Origin: Myxococcota bacterium
Lineage (GTDB): Bacteria; Myxococcota; B64-G9
DNA length: 64,000 nucleotides
Reading direction: 5' to 3'
Assembly: GCA_022710975.1 (NCBI GenBank)
Contig: JAKLGA010000001.1
Coordinates: 310,001 to 374,000, forward strand
Part shown: positions 11,829 to 21,121 of the stretch, in pieces
Layout: each line of letters starts with the position of its first letter
How positions within the stretch are numbered: the stretch's first letter is position 1
Notes under the pieces: model-generated
What the model saw: only the letters and a program-made list of their open reading frames with translations
Databases searched by the model: none
Told to the model about the DNA's origin: nothing
Position numbers and translations under genes: made by a program

Positions 11829-13481
11829 ATGAAGCAGATCGGCTTGGCGGTGCTCCTGCTCGCGTCCCTGGGAGCGGGCTGCGACGAGGGCGGCGGCCTG
11901 GAGGCCCTGCCTTGCTCGACCGACGAGGACTGCGACGCGGACCAGGTGTGCAACCCCTGGAGCGGCCAGTGCATGGCGGGCTGCCGCGGCCACGAGGACT
12001 GCCTGCGGGGCGAGATCTGCAACCCCTACACGGCCCAGTGCATGCCGGGCTGCTTGACGACGGCGGAGTGCTCGCGCGGGCAGATCTGCAGCCCCTACAC
12101 GGCCCAGTGCGTGGACGGCTGCCTGCTGGACCAGGACTGCGAGCTGGGCCAGGTGTGCAGCCAGGCCACGGCCCGCTGCGTCAGCGCCCAGGCCACCGGC
12201 GACTGCCAGGCCGACGCCGACTGCCCGGCGGGCAAGCTGTGCGACCTGGAGGCCGGTCTGTGCGTGCCCGGGCCCCAGTGCCAGGCGGACGCGGACTGCC
12301 GCTTCGACGAGCGCTGCGCCGAGGGCCGCTGCGTGTGGGCCGGGCCGGTGTGCGCCACGACCGCGGACTGCCGCCTGGACGAGACCTGCGTGGAGGGCGT
12401 GTGCCAGCCCGTGGCCGTGGGCTGCCGCGAGGACACCGACTGCGCCGCGGGCGAGGTGTGCGTGCTGGGCGAGTGCGCGCCGGAGCCGCAGGTCTGCACG
12501 ACCGACGCCGACTGCGACGCGGGCGAGTTCTGCGATCAAGGCACCTGCCAGCCGGTGCTCCCGGAGTGCACCACCGACGCAGACTGTGGCGCGGGCGAGT
12601 TCTGCGATCAGGGTACCTGCCAGCCGGTGGCCCCGGAGTGCACCACCGACGCCGACTGCGACGCGGGCGAGGTGTGCAACCAGGGGGTGTGCGAGCCCGG
12701 GCAGGCGCGCTGCTGGACGGCGGCCGACTGCGCGGCCGGGGAGCGCTGCAATCTCTTGACCGGCGAGTGCGAGCTGGACCAGGGCAACACGGGCTGCGAG
12801 ACGGACGCCGACTGCCCCGCGGGCCTGACCTGCTCCTTCTCCATGTGCACCGGCTGCGACGACGACACCGATTGCTTCCCGGGCCAGACCTGCGTGCTGA
12901 CCGCCTGCTTCGGGGAGGCCGACGCCTGCGCCGGCGTCACTTGCGACCCGGGCTTCCACTGCGAGGCCGGCGGCTGCGTGGCCGACGGCACCGAGTGCAG
13001 CGTGGACGCCGACTGCCCCGCGGGCGAGCTGTGCCAGGGCGGCAACTGCGTGGAGGACACCTCGTCCTGCACCCTGGACGAGGACTGCGCCTACGGCGAT
13101 CGCTGCGAGGCCGGCACCTGCGTGGCCGACACCGGCTGCGAGGACATCTCGGACTGCGCCTTCGGGCTGCAGTGCCAGTTCAGCATGTGCATCGGCTGCG
13201 ACAGCGACGCGCAGTGCAAGCCGCGCGAGCAGTGCCTGCTGTCCGCGTGCATCCCGCGCCTGACCGATCCCTGCGCGGACGTGAGCTGCCCGAGCGGCGA
13301 GGTGTGCGATCCGGACAACGGCTCGTGCTACCCGGAGGACGGCACCTGCGCGGACGACGCGGACTGCCGCGAGGGCCAGACCTGCGGCATGCTGAGCTAC
13401 TGCCTGGGCTGCGCCGAGGACGGCGACTGCCGCTCGGGCCAGCGCTGCATCCTGAGCGCCTGCGTGCCCCTGGGCGGCTGA
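11829..13481 (+). CDS. Cys-rich repeat lipoprotein
   Basis: 550 residues. A short signal peptide ends at LGAGC (Cys18). The remainder is about twenty repeats of a ~22-25-residue Cys knot of the form C-x2-D-x-D-C-x2-G-E-x-C-x5-C, typified by CTTDADCDAGEFC, which resembles Dickkopf-N/EB-type disulfide modules common in myxobacterial secreted proteins. There are no DNDCDG MopE motifs. The ATG at 11829 has GGAGG eight bases upstream and was preferred over the in-frame GTG at 11820. A TAGAGT hexamer at 11792-11797 could be its -10 box. Likely a rigid disulfide-bonded surface stalk; no enzymatic motif is visible. Confidence 0.78.
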   Translation: MKQIGLAVLLLASLGAGCDEGGGLEALPCSTDEDCDADQVCNPWSGQCMAGCRGHEDCLRGEICNPYTAQCMPGCLTTAECSRGQICSPYTAQCVDGCLLDQDCELGQVCSQATARCVSAQATGDCQADADCPAGKLCDLEAGLCVPGPQCQADADCRFDERCAEGRCVWAGPVCATTADCRLDETCVEGVCQPVAVGCREDTDCAAGEVCVLGECAPEPQVCTTDADCDAGEFCDQGTCQPVLPECTTDADCGAGEFCDQGTCQPVAPECTTDADCDAGEVCNQGVCEPGQARCWTAADCAAGERCNLLTGECELDQGNTGCETDADCPAGLTCSFSMCTGCDDDTDCFPGQTCVLTACFGEADACAGVTCDPGFHCEAGGCVADGTECSVDADCPAGELCQGGNCVEDTSSCTLDEDCAYGDRCEAGTCVADTGCEDISDCAFGLQCQFSMCIGCDSDAQCKPREQCLLSACIPRLTDPCADVSCPSGEVCDPDNGSCYPEDGTCADDADCREGQTCGMLSYCLGCAEDGDCRSGQRCILSACVPLGG

Positions 13482-13556
13482 TCGCGCTGGCGGCCAACCA
13501 GCCACCAGCCACCCGATACCCGATACCAGGAACGAGCATCGTCCTCGGGGGTGACC

Positions 13557-15266
13557 ATGTCCCAGACCTGGAGGCCCACGCTGATCGCCGCGCTGTGCGC
13601 GGCCCTGCTCCTCCTGGCCGGCTGCGATGGGGGCGGCGGCGACGAGGACGCCGGCCTGGATGCGACCCTGGATGGCGACGCTGGCGAGGACGCTGGCGAG
13701 GACGCTGGCGAGGACGCTGGCGAGGATGCTGGCGAGGACGCTGGCGAGGATGCTGGCGAGGACGCTGGCGAGGACGCCGGCGAGGACGCCGGTGCGGATG
13801 CCGGCGAGGACGCGGGTGAGGACGCGGGTGAGGACGCCGGTGAGGATGCAGGCGAGGACGCCGGCGAGGACGCCGGCGCGGACGAAGGCGCCACCCCGTC
13901 CTACGGGTTGAGCCTGCTGCCCCTGGACGGCTGGCAGCGAGGCCCGGTGAGGGTGGACCTCGTGGCCATGGGCCCGGCTGGCGAGCTAGGGGACGTGGGC
14001 CTGTCCTTCAGCCAGGACGGGACCGCGTTCGTGCCGGCCACGGCGCTCCCCGGGAGCCTGGCCGGCTGCCACGGGCTCGGCCTGTCACCGGCCGGGGTGC
14101 CGGGACGTTGCGTGTGGGACTCCAAGGCGGACCTGGAGGTGGACGCCCAGGTGTGGCTCCGGGCCAGCCTGCGGGTGGGCGGCACGGTGCGCGCCACCGA
14201 CGAGCTCGGCCCGCTCGAGCTCCACGACGCGCGGGACTTCGACCGGCCCGGGCTGGTGGCGCACTTCTACGGTCCCGGGGCCTCGCTCCTGTGGCTGCGC
14301 GCCGACGGCAGCCTGGAGGACACCGGCCAGGACCTGGCCACGCCCGAGCGGGCCTCGCTGGTGGCCTTCACCGCGGACGGACGCTTCGGCGCGGTGCTGG
14401 CCGAGGGGGACGGCGGGGTGCACCACACGCTCACGCCCTTCGCCGTGGCCCGGGACGGGGCCGTCAGCGCGCTGGGTGGGACCCTCGACATCCAGGCGCT
14501 CGACCTGATGGGCTCGGACCTCGTACCCGCGCCAGACGGCTCGGGCTTGTGGCTCACCTACCGCACCGGCCAGGGCGGCCTGTTCTTCCTGTCCTTCGAG
14601 GGCGGCGCGCCCGCGCTGCTGGAGGACGCGGCCGGGGGCCACCTGCTGCTGCCGATGACGCTGCCCGCCGGCCTGGCCATCCTGCCTGACAACCGGCGGG
14701 CGATCGTCTCGGGCGGGGCCCTGGTCATCGACGACCCGCCCTACGACCTGACCCTCCTGGATCTCCAGTCCCTGACCGTCCTCGATCAGCAGGTGGCCGG
14801 GGTGGGCTCGCTGGCCGACACGGTGGCGGTCACCTCCGACGGCGCGCTCGCCCTGGTGCCCGCGGCCGACCCCTGGAACGATCCTCCCAACCCCCAGGTG
14901 CTGGTCGTGCGCTTCGACGGGGACACCATCTCGAGCTGGACCTCCGTCCCGGTGGTGGGCGCAGCGCGGGTGGCCATCCACCCGGCCGACGGCGCCGCCC
15001 TGGTGACGAGCTGGGACCAGGACGCGGTCTACGTGCTGGACCTGTCGAGCGACCCGCCCGCGCTGGTCCAGACCCTGACGGTGGGGCTGGCCGACCACCT
15101 CACCTGCGTGCGCGAGGGGAGCCTGGCCGGGCTGTGCCTGGTCAGCTCGGTCGCCGAGCTGGTGCCGCTCCGGCTCTCCCCCGACGCCAGCGTGGTGCGC
15201 GGCACCCCGCTCGGCTTCGGCGGGGGCAACGCCGGGATCGTGTACGGGGCTGCCATCCAGCCCTGA
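13557..15266 (+). CDS. Lipoprotein with Asp-Ala-Gly-Glu repeat stalk and beta-propeller-like domain
   Basis: 569 residues. Lipobox LLAGC lies near residue 23. An acidic linker of 17 Asp-Ala-Gly-(Glu/Ala) units spans residues ~41-108. A beta-rich domain (~115-220) follows, then repeated strands typical of a lactonase- or WD40-like propeller (LLDLQSLTVLDQQVAG, VAVTSDGALALVPA, VYVLDLSSDPPALVQTL). The acidic repeat probably works as a spacer between the membrane anchor and the propeller. A GTG lies six bases upstream of the ATG and the run of G bases serves as a poor ribosome binding site, so the start is uncertain by two codons. Confidence 0.75.
   Translation: MSQTWRPTLIAALCAALLLLAGCDGGGGDEDAGLDATLDGDAGEDAGEDAGEDAGEDAGEDAGEDAGEDAGEDAGEDAGADAGEDAGEDAGEDAGEDAGEDAGEDAGADEGATPSYGLSLLPLDGWQRGPVRVDLVAMGPAGELGDVGLSFSQDGTAFVPATALPGSLAGCHGLGLSPAGVPGRCVWDSKADLEVDAQVWLRASLRVGGTVRATDELGPLELHDARDFDRPGLVAHFYGPGASLLWLRADGSLEDTGQDLATPERASLVAFTADGRFGAVLAEGDGGVHHTLTPFAVARDGAVSALGGTLDIQALDLMGSDLVPAPDGSGLWLTYRTGQGGLFFLSFEGGAPALLEDAAGGHLLLPMTLPAGLAILPDNRRAIVSGGALVIDDPPYDLTLLDLQSLTVLDQQVAGVGSLADTVAVTSDGALALVPAADPWNDPPNPQVLVVRFDGDTISSWTSVPVVGAARVAIHPADGAALVTSWDQDAVYVLDLSSDPPALVQTLTVGLADHLTCVREGSLAGLCLVSSVAELVPLRLSPDASVVRGTPLGFGGGNAGIVYGAAIQP
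13677..13880 (+). repeat. 17 tandem copies of a 12-bp unit
   Basis: The unit GACGCTGGCGAG and close variants (GCC, GCG or GCA for Ala; GAT for Asp; GGT for Gly) is repeated 17 times in frame, encoding Asp-Ala-Gly-Glu. The left units are nearly identical and the right ones more diverged, which suggests recent slippage expansion at the left side. Length is expected to vary between strains. Confidence 0.9.
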
Positions 15267-15272
15267 TGGCGC

Positions 15273-15301
15273 TTGCTCCGGGGGAGCGACGAAACTAGAA
15301 T
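15273..15301 (+). promoter_or_regulatory. Sigma-70-like promoter
   Basis: TTGCTC (15273-15278), 17 bp and TAGAAT (15296-15301), with a start near 15308 and a 21-nt leader that contains GAGGAGG before the ATG at 15329. The -35 and spacer contain the small inverted repeat GCTCC-GGG-GGAGC, which could be an operator or a weak terminator of the preceding gene. Confidence 0.6.
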
Positions 15302-15328
15302 GGCGGCACCCACGAGGAGGGCGATGTC

Positions 15329-16483
15329 ATGAGAGACCCGATCCGGTTCGCCTTGGCGGCGGCGTTGCTCGGCCTGTGGTGCGCCCCGGCCCTGGCGCAG
15401 CAGCACGCACCCGTGGTGGCGGTGTTCCTGATGGAGAGCAAGGGCTCGACGCTGAACGCGGACGAGCCCGGGTACCTCACCGACTACATGTCGGCGCGCC
15501 TGGGCGAGGCCGGACGCTTCCAGATCATCCCCCGGGACGAGATCAAGAAGCGCCTGGTGGCGGCCAAGGCAGACACCTACAAGAACTGCTACGACACCGC
15601 CTGCCAGATCGAGGTGGGCAAGGAGCTGGCGGCCGAGTTCTCCATCTCCTCCAGCATCGCCAAGGTGGGCTCCAAGTGCCTGATCACCGCCTCGGTCTGG
15701 GATCTGCGGCGCTCCACCCAGATCCGCTCGGCCACCGACAAGGAGAAGTGCGACGCCGACGCGCTGATCGGCTCGATCGAGCGGGTGACCGACAAGCTCA
15801 TCGCCGCCATGGACAAGGCCCTGGCCGAGGCGCCCACGGCCCGGCCGACCGCGGTCAAGCAGCCCGAGCCCGTGGCCCAGCCCGAGCCCGTGGCGCAGCC
15901 CGAGCCCGTGGCCCAGCCCGAGCCCGTCAGGCAGCCCGAGCCCGTCAGGCAGCCCGAACCCGTGGCCCAGCCCGAACCCGTGGGGGGCGGCGAGGCCTTC
16001 GATCAGCCCTTCGTGTACCTGAGCCTCGGGCTCATCGGGATGGACAACTTGTACGTGGACACCGGGGACGATTTCTTCACCATGGGGTTCGACTTCGACT
16101 TCGACTTCCGGCTGGGCGGGAGCTTCATGCTGGGCGGCTACGTGGAGTACCTGGAGACCATCGAGGCGGATGACTCCTACCGCTACGGCCTGGGCATGCG
16201 CATCGGCGGGCTGATCAAGGTCGGCACCAAGGTGCTGCTGGTGCCCTTCGGGCGCATCGGGTTCGTCGGGGCGGGCGTCGCCGACTGCGACGAGTGGGAC
16301 TGCTATGGGGCCGAGGAGACCTTCGGTGTGCGCATCGGCGGCGGGTTCGGGGTGAAGGTCATGTTCCTGCGTTGGCTGGGGATGGGCGCCAACCTCCAGC
16401 TGGGCTACCTCTACTTCCCGGACTTCGAGGACAGCGGCTTCGTGGACGTCGGCTTCGACCTGGGGATCGTGTTCGCCTTCTGA
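15329..16483 (+). CDS. CsgG/LpoB-like periplasmic domain joined to a beta-barrel-like domain (paralogue 1)
   Basis: 384 residues with a cleavable signal peptide (ALA before Gln24). Residues ~26-170 contain [13 protein letters not shown] and [18 protein letters not shown], a pattern I associate with myxobacterial proteins of the CsgG/FlgO/LpoB-like fold (a Cys pair around an 'EVGKxL' helix), so this domain call is tentative. A Pro-rich linker (repeated QPEPVA) at ~178-222 is followed by ~160 residues of alternating hydrophobic strands ending in Phe, as in outer-membrane barrels. The linker may span the periplasm. The next gene is a close paralogue. Its own promoter lies directly upstream. Confidence 0.72.
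   Translation: MRDPIRFALAAALLGLWCAPALAQQHAPVVAVFLMESKGSTLNADEPGYLTDYMSARLGEAGRFQIIPRDEIKKRLVAAKADTYKNCYDTACQIEVGKELAAEFSISSSIAKVGSKCLITASVWDLRRSTQIRSATDKEKCDADALIGSIERVTDKLIAAMDKALAEAPTARPTAVKQPEPVAQPEPVAQPEPVAQPEPVRQPEPVRQPEPVAQPEPVGGGEAFDQPFVYLSLGLIGMDNLYVDTGDDFFTMGFDFDFDFRLGGSFMLGGYVEYLETIEADDSYRYGLGMRIGGLIKVGTKVLLVPFGRIGFVGAGVADCDEWDCYGAEETFGVRIGGGFGVKVMFLRWLGMGANLQLGYLYFPDFEDSGFVDVGFDLGIVFAF
15600..15670 (+). repeat. 71-bp segment identical in the two tandem paralogues (copy 1)
   Basis: Bases 15600-15670 are identical to 16777-16847, inside the same domain of both genes. The surrounding regions differ at many positions, which is the mosaic expected from recent gene conversion or strong constraint on this stretch. 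Confidence 0.85.
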
Positions 16484-16511
16484 TCTCGGCGTTCCACGCG
16501 GGGGGTTTGCC

Positions 16512-17771
16512 ATGCCGCGCCTTCACACGATCCTCGCGTCGCTGCTGCTGCTGACCGCGCCTGCCCTGGCCGGCGAGGTGCGCATCCCCGTGGTGGCGGT
16601 GTTCACCATGGAGAGCAAGGGCTCGCCGCTGAGCGGGGACGATCTGGTGGGGCTGACCGACTACCTGGCGGCCCGCCTGGGCGAGGGCGGCGACTTCCAG
16701 ATCATCCCGCGCGAGGAGATCAAGAAGCGCCTGGTGGCGGCCAAGGCCGACACCTTCAAGGAGTGCTACGACTCCTCCTGCCAGATCGAGGTGGGCAAGG
16801 AGCTGGCGGCCGAGTTCTCCATCTCCTCCAGCATCGCCAAGGTGGGCAACCGGTGCCTGATCACCGCGTCGGTCTGGGATCTGCGGCGGGCCACCCAGAT
16901 CCGCTCGGCCACCAACAAGGGCCCCTGCGACGTGGACGAGCTGATCCCGCTGGTCGAGAAGGTCACCGACAAGCTGGCCGAGGCCATGACCCAGGCCATG
17001 AAGGACGCGCCGACCACCTGGCCCGAGCCGGCGAAGGAACCCGCCAAGGAGCCAGTCAAGGAGCCGGAACCGGTCAAGGAACCGGTGGTGCAGGAGCCCG
17101 AGCCGGTCCGGGAGCCGGAGCCTGTCAAGGAGCCGGAGCCCGTCAAGGAACCGGTGGTGCAGGAGCCCGAGCCGGTCCGGGAGCCGGAGCCTGTCAAGGA
17201 GCCGGAGCCTGTGAAGGAGTCCGAGCCCGTGACGGCCCAGGCCCCGGCGGGGCACCCCTGGTTCTACGGCACGCTCAGCATCCAGGCCCTGGTGAACGTG
17301 TACGTCGGGGACGAGAACCTGGGCAAGCTGCAGGACGAGCTCAGCCTGGGGTTCGACGCCGACATCGACTTCCGCATGGGTCCCTTCACCCTCGGGGTGT
17401 ACGTGGACTACATGGCCTTCTTCGACGATCTGGGCGACTGGGCCCGGTACGGGGCGGGGCTGAAGCTGGGCGGGCTCGTCGAACTCGCCGAGGGCTTGCT
17501 GCTGGCGCCCTACGGCCGGGTGGGCCTGGCGGCCAAGACCTTCACCGCCGACTGCTTCTCCTGGGAGTGCCCCGACGACAACCTCGGGGTGCGCTTCGGG
17601 GCCGGCCTGGGGGTCAAGTGGATGTTCCTCTCCTGGCTCGGGCTGGCCGCCGACCTGCAGCTGGGCTACTTCTTCTTCCCGGATCCCGTGCCCATGCTCA
17701 CGGAGTCCGACGGCGACGGGCACGAGTTCGTCGACCTGGGCTTCGACCTGGGCCTGGTCCTGGCCTTCTGA
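16512..17771 (+). CDS. CsgG/LpoB-like periplasmic domain joined to a beta-barrel-like domain (paralogue 2)
   Basis: 419 residues, starting 28 bp after paralogue 1, with a signal peptide ending ALA near residue 20. The N-terminal ~150 residues closely match the preceding gene. The linker at ~170-240 is longer and built from KEPEPV and [11 protein letters not shown] units. The C-terminal ~175 residues form predicted beta strands ending LVLAF, the terminal aromatic of outer-membrane barrels. The strands differ much more between the paralogues than the N-terminal domain does, suggesting a common periplasmic partner but different outer-membrane functions. Probably co-transcribed with paralogue 1. 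The stop codon overlaps a perfect palindrome, GAGGGGCCCCTC at 17770-17781, of unknown meaning. Confidence 0.72.
   Translation: MPRLHTILASLLLLTAPALAGEVRIPVVAVFTMESKGSPLSGDDLVGLTDYLAARLGEGGDFQIIPREEIKKRLVAAKADTFKECYDSSCQIEVGKELAAEFSISSSIAKVGNRCLITASVWDLRRATQIRSATNKGPCDVDELIPLVEKVTDKLAEAMTQAMKDAPTTWPEPAKEPAKEPVKEPEPVKEPVVQEPEPVREPEPVKEPEPVKEPVVQEPEPVREPEPVKEPEPVKESEPVTAQAPAGHPWFYGTLSIQALVNVYVGDENLGKLQDELSLGFDADIDFRMGPFTLGVYVDYMAFFDDLGDWARYGAGLKLGGLVELAEGLLLAPYGRVGLAAKTFTADCFSWECPDDNLGVRFGAGLGVKWMFLSWLGLAADLQLGYFFFPDPVPMLTESDGDGHEFVDLGFDLGLVLAF
16777..16847 (+). repeat. 71-bp segment identical in the two tandem paralogues (copy 2)
   Basis: Partner of 15600-15670. It covers the Cys-containing [13 protein letters not shown] stretch and the following [10 protein letters not shown] strand. 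Confidence 0.85.
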
Positions 17772-17812
17772 GGGGCCCCTCCAAGAGATCCTCCCCCCTT
17801 GCGCGCTCCGGG

Positions 17813-17820
17813 TATAGAAT
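17813..17820 (+). promoter_or_regulatory. Extended -10 element TATAGAAT
   Basis: TATAGAAT is a strong -10 match 30 bp before the ATG at 17850. No good -35 lies at 16-18 bp; TTGCGC at 17799-17804 is too close. The predicted start is near 17827, followed by a GAGAGGAG ribosome binding site. Confidence 0.35.
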
Positions 17821-17849
17821 GTCCCCGGAACCTCGGAGAGGAGCGATCC

Positions 17850-20800
17850 ATGCCGCACCGCGTCCAAGCGCCTGTCTCCTGCGCGTCGCTCGGAGTGATC
17901 CTGGTACTGGTCCTGTCGCTGGCAGGCGCCGGCTGCAAGGACGCGGCGGGAGGGCCGCTGGCCTGCCTCACCCCGGCCGATTGCCCCGAGGACCAGGCCT
18001 GCTTCGAGGGCTACTGCTACCAGGTGTGCGGGCTGGCGGTGCCCTGCCCCGAGCCCCTGGTGTGCGCGAGCCAGGTCTGCCTGCTGCCGTGCAACCTGGA
18101 TTCGAACTGCCCGGGCGGCCAGGTGTGCAAGCTGGGCTACTGCCGCCCCGGCCAGCCGGACGGCCCGGACGGGGGCGACGGCGACGGCGGCCCGGTGTGC
18201 GTCGACCAGGACCAGGACGGCTTCGGGCAGGGCTGCGCGCGTGGCGCGGACTGCGACGACACCGATCGCAGCGTGCGCCCGGGAGCCCTGGAGATCTGCG
18301 GCGACGGCCGGGACAACGACTGCGACGCGCAGACCGACGAGGCCGACTGCGGCTGCACCCCGGGCCAGCGCGCGCCCTGCTACGACGGGCCGGCCCCCAC
18401 GACCGGGGTGGGCCTGTGCCGGACGGGCGTGGCCCTGTGCCAGCAGGATCGCACCTTCGGCGAGTGCACCGGGCAGATCCTGCCGGGCGTCGAGGCGTGC
18501 AACGGCCTGGACGAGAACTGCGACGGCCAGAGCGACGAGGGGCTGCTGAACCGCTGCGGCGCGTGCCTGCCGCTCGATCCCGAGCTTGTCGAGCTGTGCG
18601 GCAACGGGCTGGACGACGACTGCAACGGCCAGATGGACGAGAACTGCTCCTGCGATCCGCAGTGCCTGTGCGGCGAGCCGGGCGCGGGCTCGAACTGCAC
18701 CTGCCACCCGCCGATCCACCAGCCGTGCTACTCCGGCTCGCCCGGCACGCTCGGCTTCGGCCCCTGCCGGGGCGGCTTCCACGACTGCCAGGCCGATCCG
18801 GCCGGCGGGTGGTCCTGGACCGCCTGCGCAGGCGAGGTGCTGCCGACCCCCGAGTGCGTGGGCGGGGGCAACGGGCTCGACGACGACTGCGACGGCGCGA
18901 CCGACGACGGCTGCCTGCCGGACGGCGACGGTGACGGGTTCGCGCCGCCCGAGGACTGCGACGACACCAACCCGGACGTGCGCCCGGGCGCGGCCGAGGT
19001 GTGCAACGGGCTGGACGACGACTGCAACGGGGTGCCCGACGACGGGGTGACCAACGCCTGCGGCGGCTGCGGCGAGGTGCCCCAGGAGATCTGCGGCAAC
19101 GGGCTGGACGAGGACTGCGACGGCAGCCCGGACGGCGCCTGCGGCGGCTGCTCGGGCAGCGAGACCCGGCCCTGCTACCGCGGCCCGCCCGCCACCGCCG
19201 GCGTGGGGCAGTGCGTGTTCGGCTCCCAGGCCTGCGACGGTGAGTTCTGGAGCGAGTGCCAGGGCGACGTGCTGCCCGAGCTCGAGCGCTGCGACGGCGT
19301 GGACAACGACTGCGATCTCGAGGTGGACGAGCGCTGGGCCATGGGCTCGAACGCCTGCGGCTACTGCCAGGCCACCGAGACCTGCGACGGCACGGACGAG
19401 GACTGCGACGGGCTCACCGACGAGGGCCTCAGGAACGCCTGCGGACAGTGCCTGCCGACCGGCGGCGAGGTCGCCTGCGATGGCCTGGACGACGACTGCG
19501 ACGGGCTCGTCGACGAGGGCCTGCTCACGGCCTGCGGCACCTGCCCCGCCGTGGCCTGCTACGAGATGGGCTGGGACGACGCCGGCGACTGCGGCGCGGA
19601 TCTGCGCGACTGCGCCGGCACCGAGACCGATCCCAGCGATCCGACCGCGGTCACCCTGGGCCAGGGCGCGGCGCTCACCCCGTTCATCTACATCGCCGTG
19701 ACCCAGTTCAACACCGTGGCCAAGCTGGACACGGTGACCGGCCAGAAGATCTGGGAGGCGCCCACCTACGGCACCTGGCCGTCCCGCACCGCGGTGGCGC
19801 TCGACTACTCGGTGTGGGTGGGCAACCGCGGCTTCGACGACACCAGCAACGGGAACTACTCGAACGCCGCCCACCTGGACGCGGACGGCAACCTGATCTG
19901 CCGGGTGGACGCCCCCGGGCTGGTGCGCGGCGTGGCCATCGACGGCGGCGGGGACGTGTGGATCGGCCTGTACTACGGGCAGGCGGTGTGGAAGATCTCC
20001 GGCTCCCAGGTGGACACCAACCAGAGCCCGCCGCGCTGCGTGGTCCTGGCGCAGGTCCCGGTGGGGGTGTACGTCTACGGCCTGGCCATCGACGGCAACG
20101 GCTACCTGTGGACCTCCTCGAGCCCCACGGCCAAGGTGGACACGGCCACGGCCACGCTGGTCGAGACGGTCACCAACCCCACCCACTACGGCATCGCCAT
20201 CGACCAGCAGAACAACGTCTGGTTCGGCGGTTACAACGGGGGCGGGGACGTGCACCGGGTGGACGGCGCCGGCGCGCACGGCATCTTCAACACCGGCACC
20301 TACAACGTCACCGCGGTGACCGTGGCCCCGGACGGGTACATCTGGGGCTCGAGCTACGGCACCAACGAGGTGGTCAAGATCGATCCGAGCTCGGGCGCGG
20401 TGGTCTGCCGGGCCCCCACCCCCGCGGGCACCAACCCGCACGGCGTGGCGATCGACGCCAGCGGCCGGGTGTGGGTGCCCAACCGCTACGACGGCTACGC
20501 CAACCGCTTCAACCCCGACTGCACCGGCCCGGACACCTTCGAGGTGCACGCCGGCGCGGAGCTGTACACCTACTCGGACATGACCGGCATGCAGCTGCGC
20601 ACCATCACCACGCGCGAGGGGCACTGGATCCAGAATTTCGACTCCGGCTACCCGGCGCCGATCTGGGTGTCGGCCACCTGGGAGTCGGTCGAGCCGGCCG
20701 GCACCGCGGTGCGGGTGACGGTCAAGTCGGCCGACACCGAGGCCGGCCTGGTGACCGCGCCCTCCGCGCTCTGCGGCCCCTTCGCCACCTCGCCGGCCGA

Positions 20801-20921
20801 TTTCTCGGGCTGCGCGGATCTCCAGGGCCACCGCTGGCTGTCCATGGACGTGGTGCTGAGCACCACCCAGGACGGGGTGCGCCCCTCCTTCCGCAACCCG
20901 CACGTGTTCTGGTCACGCTAG
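17850..20921 (+). CDS. MopE-repeat and beta-propeller lipoprotein
   Basis: 1,023 residues. Lipobox LAGAGC (Cys29). Residues ~35-600 hold at least ten MopE-type motifs (DNDCDAQTDE, LDENCDGQSDEG, LDDDCNGQMDE and similar) separated by variable linkers with CYDG/CYSG/CYRG-PP-xT-x-G segments that recur three times. Residues ~609-897 form a Vgb/NHL-type propeller (repeats such as GVAIDGGGDVWIG, GLAIDGNGYLWTS, GIAIDQQNNVWFGG). The last ~125 residues are a beta-sandwich-like domain. NHL/Vgb propellers in such secreted proteins usually act in ligand binding, and no lyase active site is evident. Start chosen at 17850 for the GAGGAG upstream. Confidence 0.83.
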   Translation: MPHRVQAPVSCASLGVILVLVLSLAGAGCKDAAGGPLACLTPADCPEDQACFEGYCYQVCGLAVPCPEPLVCASQVCLLPCNLDSNCPGGQVCKLGYCRPGQPDGPDGGDGDGGPVCVDQDQDGFGQGCARGADCDDTDRSVRPGALEICGDGRDNDCDAQTDEADCGCTPGQRAPCYDGPAPTTGVGLCRTGVALCQQDRTFGECTGQILPGVEACNGLDENCDGQSDEGLLNRCGACLPLDPELVELCGNGLDDDCNGQMDENCSCDPQCLCGEPGAGSNCTCHPPIHQPCYSGSPGTLGFGPCRGGFHDCQADPAGGWSWTACAGEVLPTPECVGGGNGLDDDCDGATDDGCLPDGDGDGFAPPEDCDDTNPDVRPGAAEVCNGLDDDCNGVPDDGVTNACGGCGEVPQEICGNGLDEDCDGSPDGACGGCSGSETRPCYRGPPATAGVGQCVFGSQACDGEFWSECQGDVLPELERCDGVDNDCDLEVDERWAMGSNACGYCQATETCDGTDEDCDGLTDEGLRNACGQCLPTGGEVACDGLDDDCDGLVDEGLLTACGTCPAVACYEMGWDDAGDCGADLRDCAGTETDPSDPTAVTLGQGAALTPFIYIAVTQFNTVAKLDTVTGQKIWEAPTYGTWPSRTAVALDYSVWVGNRGFDDTSNGNYSNAAHLDADGNLICRVDAPGLVRGVAIDGGGDVWIGLYYGQAVWKISGSQVDTNQSPPRCVVLAQVPVGVYVYGLAIDGNGYLWTSSSPTAKVDTATATLVETVTNPTHYGIAIDQQNNVWFGGYNGGGDVHRVDGAGAHGIFNTGTYNVTAVTVAPDGYIWGSSYGTNEVVKIDPSSGAVVCRAPTPAGTNPHGVAIDASGRVWVPNRYDGYANRFNPDCTGPDTFEVHAGAELYTYSDMTGMQLRTITTREGHWIQNFDSGYPAPIWVSATWESVEPAGTAVRVTVKSADTEAGLVTAPSALCGPFATSPADFSGCADLQGHRWLSMDVVLSTTQDGVRPSFRNPHVFWSR

Positions 20922-21030
20922 GAACCCGAGCGCGTCTCCCCGCGCGAAGGGTCTCCAGCCCGCGAAGGGGGCTAGGAACCCGAGCGCGCCTCCCCGCGCG
21001 AAGCGTATCCTGTCCGCGAAGCGGGCTAGG
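20918..21030. repeat. 54-bp tandem direct repeat, two full copies plus a partial third
   Basis: Copies at 20918-20971 and 20972-21025 both begin CTAGGAACCCGAGCGCG and end before the next CTAGG at 21026. The first copy overlaps the stop codon of the preceding gene, and the third is truncated after CTAGG. Each unit contains CGCGAAG twice. It shares ACCCGAGCGCG-like sequence with the hairpin at 48214. Function unknown; it lies between a lipoprotein gene and the promoter of the molybdoenzyme operon, where a termination role is possible. Confidence 0.8.
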
Positions 21031-21048
21031 CTAACCCTCCGAGCCTGC

Positions 21049-21077
21049 TTGAGACTTGCGGGCCGGTTGGGTATCAT
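21049..21077 (+). promoter_or_regulatory. Sigma-70-like promoter of the molybdoenzyme operon
   Basis: TTGAGA (21049-21054), 17 bp and TATCAT (21072-21077), close to consensus in both boxes. The predicted start near 21084 leaves a ~38-nt leader with GAGGAGGGG before the MoaD-like ATG. Confidence 0.6.
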
Positions 21078-21121
21078 GGCGCCCGACCCCGGCCCGCCCG
21101 CGGGGGCGGCCGAGGAGGGGC

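Noticed and set aside
13677-13880. Possible CRISPR array
   Set aside because: Units are 12 bp, contiguous and in frame within a lipoprotein gene, with no spacers.
17770-17781. GAGGGGCCCCTC palindrome as a terminator
   Set aside because: The arms meet with no loop, and there is no following U-run; in GC-rich DNA such a palindrome can arise by chance.
16359-20903. A 1,514-codon minus-strand open frame
   Set aside because: It spans several real plus-strand genes and their intergenic gaps, and its sequence is a shadow of their codons.
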